Source: Pseudomonas tensinigenes
Lineage (GTDB): Bacteria > Pseudomonadota > Gammaproteobacteria > Pseudomonadales > Pseudomonadaceae
DNA length: 64,000 nucleotides
Assembly: GCF_014268445.2 (NCBI RefSeq)
Contig: NZ_CP077089.1
Span: 2,287,501 to 2,351,500, forward strand
Reading direction: 5' to 3'
Shown here: positions 54,638-63,828 of the stretch, in pieces
Layout: each line of letters opens with the position of its first letter
Numbering within the stretch: the first letter of the stretch is position 1
Program-made: the position numbers and the translations under genes
Notes under the pieces: model-generated
The model's database searches: none
The model's input: the letters and a program-made list of their open reading frames with translations, nothing else
What the model was told of the DNA's origin: nothing

Positions 54638-54722
54638 TCAAAAGATCGCAGCCTTCGGCAGCTCCTACAGGGAAACGCACATCCCAATGTAGGAGCTGCC
54701 GAAGGCTGCGATCTTTTGATCT
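54638..54722. repeat. Repeat pair, type B
   Basis: Inverted copies of AAAAGATCGCAGCCTTCGGCAGCTCCTACA lie about 25 bases apart between the convergent acyl-CoA dehydrogenase and apt genes. The right copy ends at the apt stop codon. Confidence 0.9.
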
Positions 54723-54725
54723 TGA

Positions 54726-55274
54726 TTATTTATCAGTCAACGCAAACTGCGTCAGGCAGAAGGTAGGAATGCCCATGTCTTCCAGGCGCTGCGACCCGTT
54801 CAACTCAGGCAAATCAATGATCGCCGCCGCCTCATGCACCCGCGCGCCCATGCGGCGAATCAGGTTGGCTGCTGCAATCAACGTCCCGCCCGTGGCAATC
54901 AAATCATCGAACATCACCACCGAATCGCCTTCACACAGGCTGTCGGCGTGCACTTCCAGAAACGCTTCGCCGTACTCGGTTGCGTAACCCTCGGCCAGCA
55001 CGTCCGCCGGCAGTTTGCCTTGCTTGCGGAACAGCACCAGCGGCTTGTTCAACTGATAGGCCAGTACCGAGCCGATCAGGAAACCGCGCGCATCCATCGC
55101 GCCGATGTGGGTGAAGTCGGCTTCCACATAGCGGTGGGCGAAGCTGTCCATCACCAGGCGCAGGGCCGTCGGCGACTGGAACAGCGGGGTGATGTCGCGA
55201 AAGATCACGCCCGGTTTCGGGAAGTCGATCACTGGGCGGATAAGCGATTTGATGTCGAAGGAGTCGAAGACCAT
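54726..55274 (-). CDS. apt: Adenine phosphoribosyltransferase
   Basis: This 182-residue purine salvage enzyme converts adenine and PRPP to AMP. The conserved parts are [17 protein letters not shown] (about 20), [29 protein letters not shown] and the PRPP loop [26 protein letters not shown] 55274 gives the usual length; nine upstream codons are excluded. It lies downstream of anr in the same direction, 78 bases away. Confidence 0.97.
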   Translation of the reverse strand: MVFDSFDIKSLIRPVIDFPKPGVIFRDITPLFQSPTALRLVMDSFAHRYVEADFTHIGAMDARGFLIGSVLAYQLNKPLVLFRKQGKLPADVLAEGYATEYGEAFLEVHADSLCEGDSVVMFDDLIATGGTLIAAANLIRRMGARVHEAAAIIDLPELNGSQRLEDMGIPTFCLTQFALTDK

Positions 55275-55352
55275 CGTCGAGGTGTCCTGGCAGGGCTGCA
55301 AACGGCGCAGTATACCCGCGGCTGAAACGATTCGCTCGGCCGCGGGTCGAGA

Positions 55353-56087
55353 TCAGCCTTCGAGCGAGCCACCGGCCAGCGCGCAGAGCTGGATCGGGTC
55401 GAGGATGTGAATCTCCTTGCCCTCGGCGGCGATCAGTTCGTTTTGCTGGAAGCGCGTGAACACGCGAGACACGGTTTCCACCGCCAGGCCGAGGTAGTTA
55501 CCGATTTCATTGCGCGACATGCTCAGGCGGAACTGATTGGCCGAGAAGCCGCGAGCGCGGAAGCGTGCGGAAAGGTTGACGAGGAAGGTAGCGATACGCT
55601 CGTCGGCGGTTTTTTTCGACAGCAGCAACATCATTTGCTGGTCGTCGCGGATTTCCCGGCTCATCACGCGCATCAACTGGCGGCGCAGCTGCGGCAGTTG
55701 CAGGGCCAGTTCATCAAGACGTTCAAAAGGGATTTCGCAGACCGAGGTGGTTTCCAGCGCCTGCGCCGACACCGGGTGTTTCTCGGTGTCCATGCCTGAC
55801 AAACCGACCAGTTCGCTCGGCAGGTGGAAACCGGTGAGCTGTTCTTCGCCGCTGTCGCTCAGGCTGAAGGTCTTCAGGGCGCCGGAGCGTACTGCATAAA
55901 CGGAATCGAACGTGTCGCCCTGGCGGAACAGGAACTCACCCTTTTTCAGTGGGCGGCCACGTTTAACGATTTCGTCCAGCGCATCCATGTCTTCCAGATT
56001 CAGAGAAAGTGGCAGGCAGAGAGGGGCCAGGCTGCAATCCTTGCAATGGGCCTGGTTATGAGCGCGCAGTTTAACTGGCTCGGACAT
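55353..56087 (-). CDS. anr: Anaerobic regulator Anr (FNR family)
   Basis: This 244-residue oxygen-sensing regulator carries cysteines C15, C18, C24 and C117, which hold an oxygen-labile [4Fe-4S] cluster. A cyclic-nucleotide-like domain (about 40-150) leads to the dimer helix and a helix-turn-helix ([25 protein letters not shown], about 190-215). The ATG follows AAGGATTAAAGAA; the much longer open frame upstream runs over the unrelated gene at 56242 and is not used. An ANR box precedes hemN at 58167, a few genes away, in agreement with known targets. Confidence 0.97.
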   Translation of the reverse strand: MSEPVKLRAHNQAHCKDCSLAPLCLPLSLNLEDMDALDEIVKRGRPLKKGEFLFRQGDTFDSVYAVRSGALKTFSLSDSGEEQLTGFHLPSELVGLSGMDTEKHPVSAQALETTSVCEIPFERLDELALQLPQLRRQLMRVMSREIRDDQQMMLLLSKKTADERIATFLVNLSARFRARGFSANQFRLSMSRNEIGNYLGLAVETVSRVFTRFQQNELIAAEGKEIHILDPIQLCALAGGSLEG

Positions 56088-56241
56088 TTCTTTAATCCTT
56101 GTGGGAAAACACACATAAGCCGTAAGGGTAACCCACGGGAGGACATTGAGGCCAGTCTGGGGCGACTTTGCCCTACAGGTGTAAAGCCGCAGGGCCAGCC
56201 GCCGATAAACAGGTATCAGAACGCATACAAGGAACGCTTCG
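56088..56241. promoter_or_regulatory. Divergent region of anr and the coiled-coil protein gene
   Basis: These 154 bases must hold the anr promoter and that of the gene at 56242. I see no TTGAT-N4-ATCAA box here, so autoregulation through a canonical ANR site is not indicated. Confidence 0.4.
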
Positions 56242-56724
56242 ATGGCCGCCATTGGCACGCTGGGCCCCGGTAGCAGCGACGTTGCGGCAATGCCGGAAAC
56301 GTTTAAAACCTCTTTAGACAATGCACGGGAAGCAGGCTCGACCGAAGAGGCAACCCCGACCTTGGTCGAGGGCGTCAAAGTGTCGCTGTCCGGTGCCTCG
56401 ATTGAAAAAGCCGCCAGTGTCGGTGGCGAAAACAGCGACATTGACGACAGCGGGCTGCCTGAGAACATCCAGCAATTGCTGAAGATGATCCGTAAGTTGC
56501 AAAAACAGATCGCCGAGAAAAAGGCACTCATCGAAGCGGTCATGACCGACAAACGCCTTTCCAACGAAGAAAAGATCAACAAACTCGCGGCTCTGCGCGG
56601 CGCCATTGCTGCGTTGAACACTGGTCTGATCACCGCCAATCTGGCCTTGTCCAAAGTGGTCGGGCAGTCGGGCCTGACGTCGGATCAGAATCTTAAAGTC
56701 GGTTCGCTGCTGACGAAAAACTAA
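56242..56724 (+). CDS. Hypothetical coiled-coil protein
   Basis: This 160-residue protein matches no family I know. The N-terminal half is Ser/Gly/Glu-rich and looks disordered. Residues about 75-110 ([20 protein letters not shown]) form a clear amphipathic coiled coil, and the rest is helical ([24 protein letters not shown]). There is no signal peptide and no cysteine. The ribosome site AAGGAA is well placed and codon use resembles its neighbours, so it is a real gene. It is divergent from anr and convergent with hemN. The function is open. Confidence 0.8.
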   Translation: MAAIGTLGPGSSDVAAMPETFKTSLDNAREAGSTEEATPTLVEGVKVSLSGASIEKAASVGGENSDIDDSGLPENIQQLLKMIRKLQKQIAEKKALIEAVMTDKRLSNEEKINKLAALRGAIAALNTGLITANLALSKVVGQSGLTSDQNLKVGSLLTKN

Positions 56725-58103
56725 ATCACCCGCGAGAAACGCTGGCGGTTTTGCTGCTCAAGGTAGGCATCAAAGACCATGCACACCGAGCGCACCAACA
56801 GGCGTCCCGCCGGCAACACCTCGATTCGTTCGCGATCCAGCTCTATCAGGCCATCGCTGGCCATGCCTTGCAGTTGCGGCCATAGCGCGCCGAAATAGCC
56901 CTGAAAATCGATGTTGAACTGCTGCTCGATCTCGGCGAATTCCAGGCTGAAATTGCAGATCAGTTGCTGGATCACCGCGCGGCGCAAGCGATCATCGGCG
57001 TTGCACAGCAAACCCCGGCTGGTCGCCAGTTGCGCGGCGGCGAGGGTGTTCTGGTACTCGTTGAGGTCGCTGCTGTTCTGGCAGTACAGGTCGCCGATCT
57101 GGCTGATTGCGGAAACCCCCAGACCAATCAAGTCGCAATGGCCGTGGGTGGTGTAACCCTGGAAGTTGCGTTGCAGGGTTTCCTCCTCTTGGGCAATGGC
57201 CAGCTCATCGTCGGGCAGGGCAAAGTGGTCCATGCCGATGTAGCGATAACCGGCGGCGGTGAGCTGTTCGATGGTGCGCTCGAGCATTTCCAGCTTCTGC
57301 GCGGGCGCAGGTAGCTCATTGCCATTGATCCGTCGCTGCGGCATGAAGCGTTCCGGCAGGTGCGCGTAGTTGAACACCGAGAGCCGATCCGGTTGCAGGC
57401 TGATCACTTCCTCGACGGTGCGGGCGAAGTTTTCCGGGGTCTGCTTGGGCAAGCCGTAGATCAGATCGATATTGATCGAGCGAAATTGCAGAGTGCGCGC
57501 GGCATCGATCACTGCGCGGGTTTCTTCCAGACTTTGCAGGCGATTGACCGCACGCTGCACCGCCGGATCGAGGTCTTGCAGACCGATGCTGACACGGTTG
57601 AAACCCAGTTCGCGCAGCAGGCCCATGGTCGACCAGTCGGCTTCGCGCGGGTCGATCTCGATGCCGTAATCGCCAGAGTCGTCATCCAGCAGATTGAAAT
57701 GCTTGCGCAGGTGCGCCATCAACTGACGCAGTTCGTCGTGGCTGAGAAAGGTCGGCGTGCCGCCGCCAAAGTGCAGTTGCTCGACTTTTTGTGCCGGGTC
57801 GAGGTGGCAGGCGATCAACTGGATTTCCTGCTCCAGCCGCTGCAAGTACGGCAACGCACGACCGCGATCCTTGGTGATGACCTTATTGCAGGCGCAGTAG
57901 TAGCAAATGTTCGCGCAGAACGGCACATGCACGTACAGCGACAAGGGGCGCAGGGCTTTGCGGCTGTCGCGCAGGGCATGGAACAGGTCGAAGGTGCCGA
58001 CTTGACTGTGAAATTGCACAGCCGTCGGATAAGAGGTGTAGCGCGGCCCCGCCAGGTCATAGCGGCGGATCAGATCAGAGTCCCAACGAATGGCGTCGAG
58101 CAT
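56721..58103 (-). CDS. hemN: Oxygen-independent coproporphyrinogen III oxidase
   Basis: This 460-residue radical SAM enzyme makes protoporphyrinogen IX under low oxygen. The cluster motif CYYCACNKVITK (CxxxCxxC with CANIC before it) and the HFGGGTPTFLSH segment are typical. The start MLDAIRWDSDLIRRYDLAGP is the family N-terminus; 73 upstream codons of the frame cross the ANR box and a REP pair and are rejected. Its stop codon overlaps the end of the convergent hypothetical gene by 4 bases. Anaerobic induction by Anr is expected from the box at 58167. Confidence 0.97.
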   Translation of the reverse strand: MLDAIRWDSDLIRRYDLAGPRYTSYPTAVQFHSQVGTFDLFHALRDSRKALRPLSLYVHVPFCANICYYCACNKVITKDRGRALPYLQRLEQEIQLIACHLDPAQKVEQLHFGGGTPTFLSHDELRQLMAHLRKHFNLLDDDSGDYGIEIDPREADWSTMGLLRELGFNRVSIGLQDLDPAVQRAVNRLQSLEETRAVIDAARTLQFRSINIDLIYGLPKQTPENFARTVEEVISLQPDRLSVFNYAHLPERFMPQRRINGNELPAPAQKLEMLERTIEQLTAAGYRYIGMDHFALPDDELAIAQEEETLQRNFQGYTTHGHCDLIGLGVSAISQIGDLYCQNSSDLNEYQNTLAAAQLATSRGLLCNADDRLRRAVIQQLICNFSLEFAEIEQQFNIDFQGYFGALWPQLQGMASDGLIELDRERIEVLPAGRLLVRSVCMVFDAYLEQQNRQRFSRVI

Positions 58104-58166
58104 GCGGGCGTTCCCCCGGATAGGCTGGCAGTGTGGCGAGTCTAGGGGGACGCGTGCGGGGGCATC

Positions 58167-58180
58167 TTGATTTGCATCAA
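58167..58180 (-). promoter_or_regulatory. ANR/FNR box upstream of hemN
   Basis: TTGATTTGCATCAA is a perfect TTGAT-N4-ATCAA site. Its centre is about 70 bases before the hemN start codon, suitable for an activating position near -41.5. It belongs to hemN because the gene on the other side ends here. Confidence 0.88.
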
Positions 58181-58210
58181 CAGCAAGGAGATGTGTTGAT
58201 CGTGCGGGCC

Positions 58211-58292
58211 TCTTCGCGAGCAGGCTCGCTCCCACATTGGATCGGTGGTGCAACACAAATCCCCTGTGGGAGCGAGCCTGCTCGCGAAGGCC
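58211..58292. repeat. REP pair, type A
   Basis: Two inverted copies of the core lie between the TauE/SafE-like gene and the hemN promoter. Confidence 0.92.
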
Positions 58293-58303
58293 GCGCCGCC
58301 GAT

Positions 58304-58987
58304 CTAATGGCCCATGAGCCAATGCTGATGCGGGCCGGGAAGGGTCCAGATGCCGAACAGAATCACCAGCAACCCACCTGCCATGCGCACGCTGCGTTTG
58401 CGCAACAGCGCCGTAACCCGCTCAGCCGCGAGGCCCGTGGCGAGTAGCACCGGCCAGGTGCCGAGGCCAAACGCAAGCATCAACAACGCACTGTCCAGCG
58501 CATTGCCCTGACTCGCCGACCACAACAACGTGCTGTAAACCAGTCCGCACGGCAGCCAGCCCCACAGCGCGCCAAGCAATAGCGCACGAGGCAAACTCGA
58601 CACCGGCAACAAGCGATTAGCGACCGGCTGAATGTAGCGCCACAAACCGCGTCCGAGACTTTCAATGCGGGTCAGTCCGCTCCACCAACCGGCCAGATAC
58701 AAACCCATGGCGATCAGCAGTAGTCCGGCCAGCACGCGCATGAACAATGCGGCTGGGCTGTTCGCGACCGCCCAGCCTGCAAGGCCAATCAGCAATCCGG
58801 CGGTGGCATAACTGAGGATCCGCCCCAGGTTGTACGCCAGCAGCAGACGAAAGCGCCGGCTGCGCTGTTCCTTGGGAATCGCCAGGGTCAGCGCGCCCAT
58901 CAAACCGCCGCACATGCCCAGACAATGCCCGCCACCGAGCAAACCAAGAATCAGTGCAGACACCAACAGCGGCGCCAGTTCAAGCAT
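58304..58987 (-). CDS. TauE/SafE family membrane protein linked to cbb3 oxidase assembly
   Basis: This 227-residue inner membrane protein has about six hydrophobic segments. The glycine- and cysteine-rich motif GGGHCLGMCGGLMGALTLAI near the N-terminus is shared with the copper-related members found behind ccoS in many proteobacteria. The start at 58987 overlaps the ccoS end by 8 bases, so it is in the ccoGHIS operon. A role in copper delivery or export during cbb3 maturation is inferred from context; annotation as a sulfite exporter would be by family only. Confidence 0.88.
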   Translation of the reverse strand: MLELAPLLVSALILGLLGGGHCLGMCGGLMGALTLAIPKEQRSRRFRLLLAYNLGRILSYATAGLLIGLAGWAVANSPAALFMRVLAGLLLIAMGLYLAGWWSGLTRIESLGRGLWRYIQPVANRLLPVSSLPRALLLGALWGWLPCGLVYSTLLWSASQGNALDSALLMLAFGLGTWPVLLATGLAAERVTALLRKRSVRMAGGLLVILFGIWTLPGPHQHWLMGH

Positions 58988-59192
58988 GGGGTGGGGCCTT
59001 GTCGTCCGGTTTGCTGGTGTTGGCTTCGTCCACCGCCGCGGTGTGGTTCGGATCCTGATCATCGAAGAGGATGCTGTGCGCCGGACCGTCGAGGTCGTCG
59101 TACTGACCGCTGTCCACCGCCCAGAAGAAGATGTAAACGGCGATGGCCACGATCAGCAGGGCGGCCGGGATCATCACGTAGAGAGCTGGCAT
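58980..59192 (-). CDS. ccoS: cbb3-type cytochrome oxidase assembly protein CcoS
   Basis: This 70-residue protein has one membrane helix (MPALYVMIPAALLIVAIAVY, about 3-27). The conserved FFWAVDSGQYDDLDGPAHSI just after it is the CcoS signature. CcoS is needed for cofactor insertion into the oxidase. It lies 24 bases behind ccoI and overlaps the next gene. Confidence 0.95.
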   Translation of the reverse strand: MPALYVMIPAALLIVAIAVYIFFWAVDSGQYDDLDGPAHSILFDDQDPNHTAAVDEANTSKPDDKAPPHA

Positions 59193-59216
59193 CTGTACTC
59201 CAGACGCCCGCGCGGC

Positions 59217-61667
59217 TCAGGCCGGCAGCGGGCGGGTTTCTGACCGGGTGCTGACGGGCGGCGGACTCGGCAGGCGAGTCAGGCGCAGGGCATTGAGCAC
59301 CACGGTCAACGAACTGATCGACATGCCGACGGCGGCCCACACCGGAGTGATCCAGCCGAGGGCGGCGAACGGCAACATGAGGCCATTGTACAGCGCCGCC
59401 CACAGCAGGTTCTCGATGATTACCCGCCGCGTGCGCCGCGCGAGCGAGAAGGCTTGGACCAGGGCGTCGAGGCGATTGGACAGCAGCACTGCATCGGCGC
59501 TGGTTTTCGCCAGATCGGTGGCTGAACCCATGGCCACGCTGATATCAGCGGCAGCCAGCACCGGCACGTCGTTGACGCCGTCACCGAGCATCAGCACCTT
59601 GCGACCTTCCTTGTGCAGTTGTTGCAGCACTTGCAGTTTGTCGTCCGGACGCAAACCGCCGCGAGCCTCATCAATGCCCAGTTCCGCCGCCACACTGGCG
59701 ACCATCGGCGAGCTATCACCGGACAACAGCAATGTGCGCCAGCCGCGTGCCTTGCACGCGGCGAGCAGCGCCGGGGCGTCATCACGCAAGCGATCGTCGA
59801 GGACGAACCACGCCAGTGGCCCTTGAGTGTCGCCAAGCAGCAACCATTGGCCGGCCTCGTCCGGCATCGACGGTGTTGCGGTGCCGCTGAGGGCGCAGAC
59901 AAATTCCGCCTGACCGATGCGCAGGCGCTGTCCGCCAACCAGCCCGTCGAGGCCAAGGCCCGGCGTGCTGTGGACTTCTTCAGCGGCCAGCGGCGCACGG
60001 CCGAAAGCGCGGGCAATCGGGTGTTCTGAACGGTTCTCCAGGGCGGCGGCGAGGCTCAGGCATTCATCGCTGTCGTGCGCGCCGAGTGGGCGAATCGAAC
60101 GCAGCACCAGTCGGCCTTCGGTGAGGGTGCCGGTCTTGTCGAAGATCACTGTGTCGATCTGATTCAAACCTTCCAGCACATGGCCGCGCGTCAGCAGCAA
60201 CCCGAGTTTGTGCAGGGTGCCGGTGGCGGCGGTGAGGGCGGTCGGCGTTGCCAGCGACAGGGCGCACGGGCAGGTCGCAACGAGCATGGCGAGGACAATC
60301 CAGAATGCTCGTGACGAATCCAGTTCCCACCACAACAGGCCAATGGCGGCCGCCGCGATCAGCGATAACAGCAAAAACCATTGCGCGGCACGGTCGGCGA
60401 TTTCCGCCAGTCGCGGTTTTTCCGCTTGGGCGCGGTCGAGCAGGCGGACGATGGCGGACAGGCGCGTGTCTTGGCCCAGCGCCTGCACTTCCACGGTCAG
60501 CGCACCTTCGACATTGAGTGTGCCGGCGGTGACCGCATCGCCCGGCATGCGCGGTTGCGGCAGGTATTCGCCGGTCAGCAGTGATTCGTCGATGCTCGAC
60601 TGGCCGTCGATGATCTTGCCATCCGCCGGCAGAATCGAGCCGGCCTGCACCAGAATCCGCTCGCCGAGGCGTAGCTCGCTGAGCAGGATGCGTTCGCTCT
60701 GGCCGTTGTTGTCCAGCCGCAGACACGAGGCCGGCAATAGATTCACAAGTTGTGCGGTAGCGGCAGCCGTGCGCTCGCGGGCACGACGTTCGAGATAACG
60801 CCCGGCAAGCAGAAACAGCGCAAACATCCCGACCGCATCGAAATACAACTCACCGACGCCGGTGATCGAGGTCCAGATCCCGGCGATGTAGGCACTGCCG
60901 ATCGCCAGCGACACCGAGACATCCATGGTCAGGTGACGCGTGCGCAAATCGCGCATCGCCCCTTTGAAGAACGGCGCGCAGCTATAGAACACGATCGGCG
61001 TGGTCAGGAACAGCGCGACCCAGCGCAGAATCGTATGCAGCTCGGGGCTGAGGTCGATGTTGAATTCCGGCCAGGTGGCCATGGTCGCCATCATTGCCTG
61101 AAACCACAGCAGGCCGGCGACACCGAGTTGGCGCAGGGCCAGACGATTTTCGCTGGCCAGTTGTTCACTGGCGCGATCAGCCTGATACGGGTGGGCGGCG
61201 TAACCGATGTGGCGCAGTTCGGCGAGGATCTGGCTCAGTGGCAGTTGTGCGTCGGCCCAGCGCACGTGCAGGCGATGGTTGGACAGATTCAGTCGCGCCT
61301 CGGCCACGGCAGGCAGCGTGCGCAGGTGTTTTTCGATCAGCCAGCCACACGCGGCGCAACTGATGCCTTCCATCAACAGCGTGGTTTCGGCCAGTTCGCC
61401 TTCGTGGCGGACGAAGGGTTGCTGGACATCGGCGCGGTCGTACAGCGCCAGTTCGTCGGTCAATTGCACCGGCAACGCTTCGGGGTTGGCCGAGGCTTCG
61501 CTGCGATGTTGGTAATAGCTTTCCAGACCGCCGGCGACGATGGCTTCGGCCACGGCCTGACAGCCCGGGCAGCAGAACTCGCGGGACTCCCCGAGTACGA
61601 CAGCGGTGAAGCGGCTGCCTGACGGAACGGGCAGGGCGCAGTGGTAGCAGGGCATTGGGGTGGTCAT
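59217..61667 (-). CDS. ccoI: Copper-type P-ATPase CcoI
   Basis: This 816-residue membrane pump moves copper for cbb3 oxidase assembly. It starts with a cysteine-rich region (CYHCALPVPSG, FCCPGCQAV) and a heavy-metal-associated domain (GISCAACGWLIEKHL, about 95). The transmembrane metal motif is CPC (ATCPCALSLATPTAL) and the phosphorylation site is DKTGTLTEG. The hinge motif MLGDGVNDVPVLAAADISVA is intact. The order ccoG-ccoH-ccoI-ccoS is complete, with a MITE-like repeat between ccoH and ccoI. Confidence 0.96.
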   Translation of the reverse strand: MTTPMPCYHCALPVPSGSRFTAVVLGESREFCCPGCQAVAEAIVAGGLESYYQHRSEASANPEALPVQLTDELALYDRADVQQPFVRHEGELAETTLLMEGISCAACGWLIEKHLRTLPAVAEARLNLSNHRLHVRWADAQLPLSQILAELRHIGYAAHPYQADRASEQLASENRLALRQLGVAGLLWFQAMMATMATWPEFNIDLSPELHTILRWVALFLTTPIVFYSCAPFFKGAMRDLRTRHLTMDVSVSLAIGSAYIAGIWTSITGVGELYFDAVGMFALFLLAGRYLERRARERTAAATAQLVNLLPASCLRLDNNGQSERILLSELRLGERILVQAGSILPADGKIIDGQSSIDESLLTGEYLPQPRMPGDAVTAGTLNVEGALTVEVQALGQDTRLSAIVRLLDRAQAEKPRLAEIADRAAQWFLLLSLIAAAAIGLLWWELDSSRAFWIVLAMLVATCPCALSLATPTALTAATGTLHKLGLLLTRGHVLEGLNQIDTVIFDKTGTLTEGRLVLRSIRPLGAHDSDECLSLAAALENRSEHPIARAFGRAPLAAEEVHSTPGLGLDGLVGGQRLRIGQAEFVCALSGTATPSMPDEAGQWLLLGDTQGPLAWFVLDDRLRDDAPALLAACKARGWRTLLLSGDSSPMVASVAAELGIDEARGGLRPDDKLQVLQQLHKEGRKVLMLGDGVNDVPVLAAADISVAMGSATDLAKTSADAVLLSNRLDALVQAFSLARRTRRVIIENLLWAALYNGLMLPFAALGWITPVWAAVGMSISSLTVVLNALRLTRLPSPPPVSTRSETRPLPA

Positions 61668-61707
61668 GGCATCGTTGAGGGGGTAAGCCCTTGCATTGGG
61701 GTTGTCC

Positions 61708-61850
61708 GCTTGCCCTCACCCCAGCCCTCTCCCGGAGGGAGAGGGAGCCGGTCGGTGTGAGCCTGGATTTTCACTGTCATACACAAAACGTGCAAACGCT
61801 CGAGATCAGTTCCCTCTCCTGGGGGAGAGGGCTAGGGTGAGGGGGCTTTT
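61708..61850. mobile_element. MITE-like element, type C, inside the cco operon
   Basis: Terminal repeats of the CCCTCACCCCAGCCCTCTCC and inverted GGGAGAGGGCTAGGGTGAGG type enclose about 90 bp, in the 191-bp gap between ccoH and ccoI. The interior shows no reading frame and is unlike the interiors at 17861 and 29284. Confidence 0.75.
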
Positions 61851-61858
61851 GAAGTTGT

Positions 61859-62398
61859 TTACTTCTTCAAGTCTTCGGCACCTTGCAGCGGCTCATCACC
61901 CAGCAACAGATCCTTGTCATGGCTGACCAGCTCTTCTTCGAACATCCGCCAGACGTGATCATCCTGACTGCCGAGCAACTCAACAAACCGGCGACCTTCA
62001 ACCTTGTCGCCCAATTGCCCAATGTAGCGGCCCGTTTCAGTCTCGCTGCGAGTCAACACGATCTTGCGATCCTTCTCGGGCTGCGTCGGCGAGATCAGAT
62101 TCAATTCCAGCGTCTTTGGCTGACTGTCACCGCTCAAACGCAAATCAACTTCACCGGTTACGTCATCCAGATGCATAGCCGCACGCATCTTCAGATTTTG
62201 CGCCAACAGTTCACGGTCCAGCGAACGGTTGATGCCTTTGCCCGCCTCGTAGTAGTTGTCGTTGACCAGGTTGTCCGGGTTGTTCACCGCGATGGTCACC
62301 ATCGACAGGGTCAGGGTCACCGAACAGGCCAGAATCCCGATGATGATCCATGGCCAAAGGTGCTTGTACCAGGGACTTGCGGCGTTTGCTGCGGGCAT
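61859..62398 (-). CDS. ccoH: cbb3 oxidase assembly protein CcoH (FixH)
   Basis: This 179-residue protein has an N-terminal membrane helix (WPWIIIGILACSVTLTLSMV, about 16-38). The FixH pattern VNNPDNLVNDNYYEAGKGIN follows, then a soluble periplasmic domain. It lies 11 bases behind ccoG and contributes to stability of the oxidase. Confidence 0.95.
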   Translation of the reverse strand: MPAANAASPWYKHLWPWIIIGILACSVTLTLSMVTIAVNNPDNLVNDNYYEAGKGINRSLDRELLAQNLKMRAAMHLDDVTGEVDLRLSGDSQPKTLELNLISPTQPEKDRKIVLTRSETETGRYIGQLGDKVEGRRFVELLGSQDDHVWRMFEEELVSHDKDLLLGDEPLQGAEDLKK

Positions 62399-62409
62399 GT
62401 TCAGTTCTC

Positions 62410-63825
62410 TCAACGGATTTGTGGGCCGATGAATCGGCTCTTGGCTTCAACGTGGACGCTGTCATCATCGGCATCCTTGAGGAGGAATTTCACCTCGTTG
62501 GTGCTCGATGGCAGTTGTTCCGGTGCGCTCGACAACTCGACCGGCATGCTGACGATATCGCCGGCCGCGACCTTGATCTCGCGTTTGCCTTGCAGGCGCA
62601 GATCCGGCAAACCGCTGGCTCCCAGTACGTAGGTGTGGTCGCGCTGATCCTTGTTCATGATTTTCAGGCTGTAGACGTTTTCGATTCGGCCTTCAGCGTT
62701 TTCGCGGTACAGCACGCGGTCCTTGCTGACGTCGAAACCGACCAGCGAGCGCATGAAGAACGCGGTGACCAACAGGCTGATCATTGCCAGCAACACCACG
62801 GCGTAGCCGATCAGGCGTGGCCGCAGTTTATGGGTTTTCTGCCCGGACAGGTTGTGTTCGGTGGTGTAGCTGATCAGTCCGCGCGGGTAGTCCATTTTGT
62901 CCATGATGCTATCGCAGGCGTCGATGCACGCGGCGCAGCCGATGCATTCGATCTGCAGGCCGTCGCGGATGTCGATACCGGTCGGGCAGACCTGAACACA
63001 CATGGTGCAGTCGATGCAGTCACCAAGGCCCTGGGCCTTGTAATCGATACCTTTCTTGCGTGGGCCACGGCTTTCGCCGCGACGCGGATCGTAGGAGACG
63101 ATCAGCGTGTCCTTGTCGAACATCACGCTCTGGAAGCGCGCATATGGACACATGTAGATGCACACCTGCTCGCGCAACCAACCGGCGTTGCCGTAAGTGG
63201 CGAGGGTGAAGAAGCCGACCCAGAAATACGACCAGCCATCGGCTTGCCCTGTGAAGAACTCAAAGACCAGTTCGCGGATCGGCGAGAAGTAGCCGACGAA
63301 GGTCATGCCGGTGACGAAACCGATCAACAGCCACATCGAGTGCTTGGCGGCTTTGCGCAGAAACTTGTTGGCGCTCATCGGCGCCTTGTCGAGCTTGATG
63401 CGCTGGTTGCGGTCGCCTTCGGTGACCTTCTCGCACCACATGAAAATCCACGTCCACACACTTTGCGGACAGGTGTAACCGCACCAGACCCGCCCGGCAT
63501 ACACGGTGATGAAGAACAGGCCGAACGCGGCAATGATCAACAGGCCCGAGAGCAGAATGAAGTCCTGTGGCCAGAAGGTCGCGCCGAAGATGAAGAACTT
63601 GCGTTCCGGCAGGTTCCACCACACGGCCTGATGGCCGCCCCAGTTCAGCCACACCGTACCGAAATACAGCAGGAACAATGCGGCACCGCCCATCATCCGC
63701 AGATTGCGGAACAGGCCAGTGAAAGCGCGGGTGTAGATTTTTTCTCGAGAGGCGTAAAGATCAACGCTGTTGTTCGCGTTCTTGCTCGGTGGTGTGACGT
63801 CGTGTACCGGAATCTGGTTGCTCAT
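62410..63825 (-). CDS. ccoG: cbb3 oxidase assembly protein CcoG (RdxA/FixG)
   Basis: This 471-residue membrane protein carries polyferredoxin-like clusters and is thought to reduce copper for the oxidase. About five membrane helices surround WCGYTCPQSVWTWIFMWCE. The cluster motifs CIDCTMCVQVCPTG and CIGCAACIDACD, then a C-terminal immunoglobulin-like domain, complete it. Two ATG codons follow each other (63828 and 63825); I use the second, which gives MSNQIPVHDV. The 175 bases before the window end hold no coding region I can support. Confidence 0.95.
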   Translation of the reverse strand: MSNQIPVHDVTPPSKNANNSVDLYASREKIYTRAFTGLFRNLRMMGGAALFLLYFGTVWLNWGGHQAVWWNLPERKFFIFGATFWPQDFILLSGLLIIAAFGLFFITVYAGRVWCGYTCPQSVWTWIFMWCEKVTEGDRNQRIKLDKAPMSANKFLRKAAKHSMWLLIGFVTGMTFVGYFSPIRELVFEFFTGQADGWSYFWVGFFTLATYGNAGWLREQVCIYMCPYARFQSVMFDKDTLIVSYDPRRGESRGPRKKGIDYKAQGLGDCIDCTMCVQVCPTGIDIRDGLQIECIGCAACIDACDSIMDKMDYPRGLISYTTEHNLSGQKTHKLRPRLIGYAVVLLAMISLLVTAFFMRSLVGFDVSKDRVLYRENAEGRIENVYSLKIMNKDQRDHTYVLGASGLPDLRLQGKREIKVAAGDIVSMPVELSSAPEQLPSSTNEVKFLLKDADDDSVHVEAKSRFIGPQIR

Positions 63826-63828
63826 CAT

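Noticed and set aside
56088..56654. N-terminal extension of anr to a 433-codon frame
   Set aside because: The extra part lies antisense to the gene at 56242, and the cysteine-bearing N-terminus of Anr starts at 56087 with a good ribosome site.
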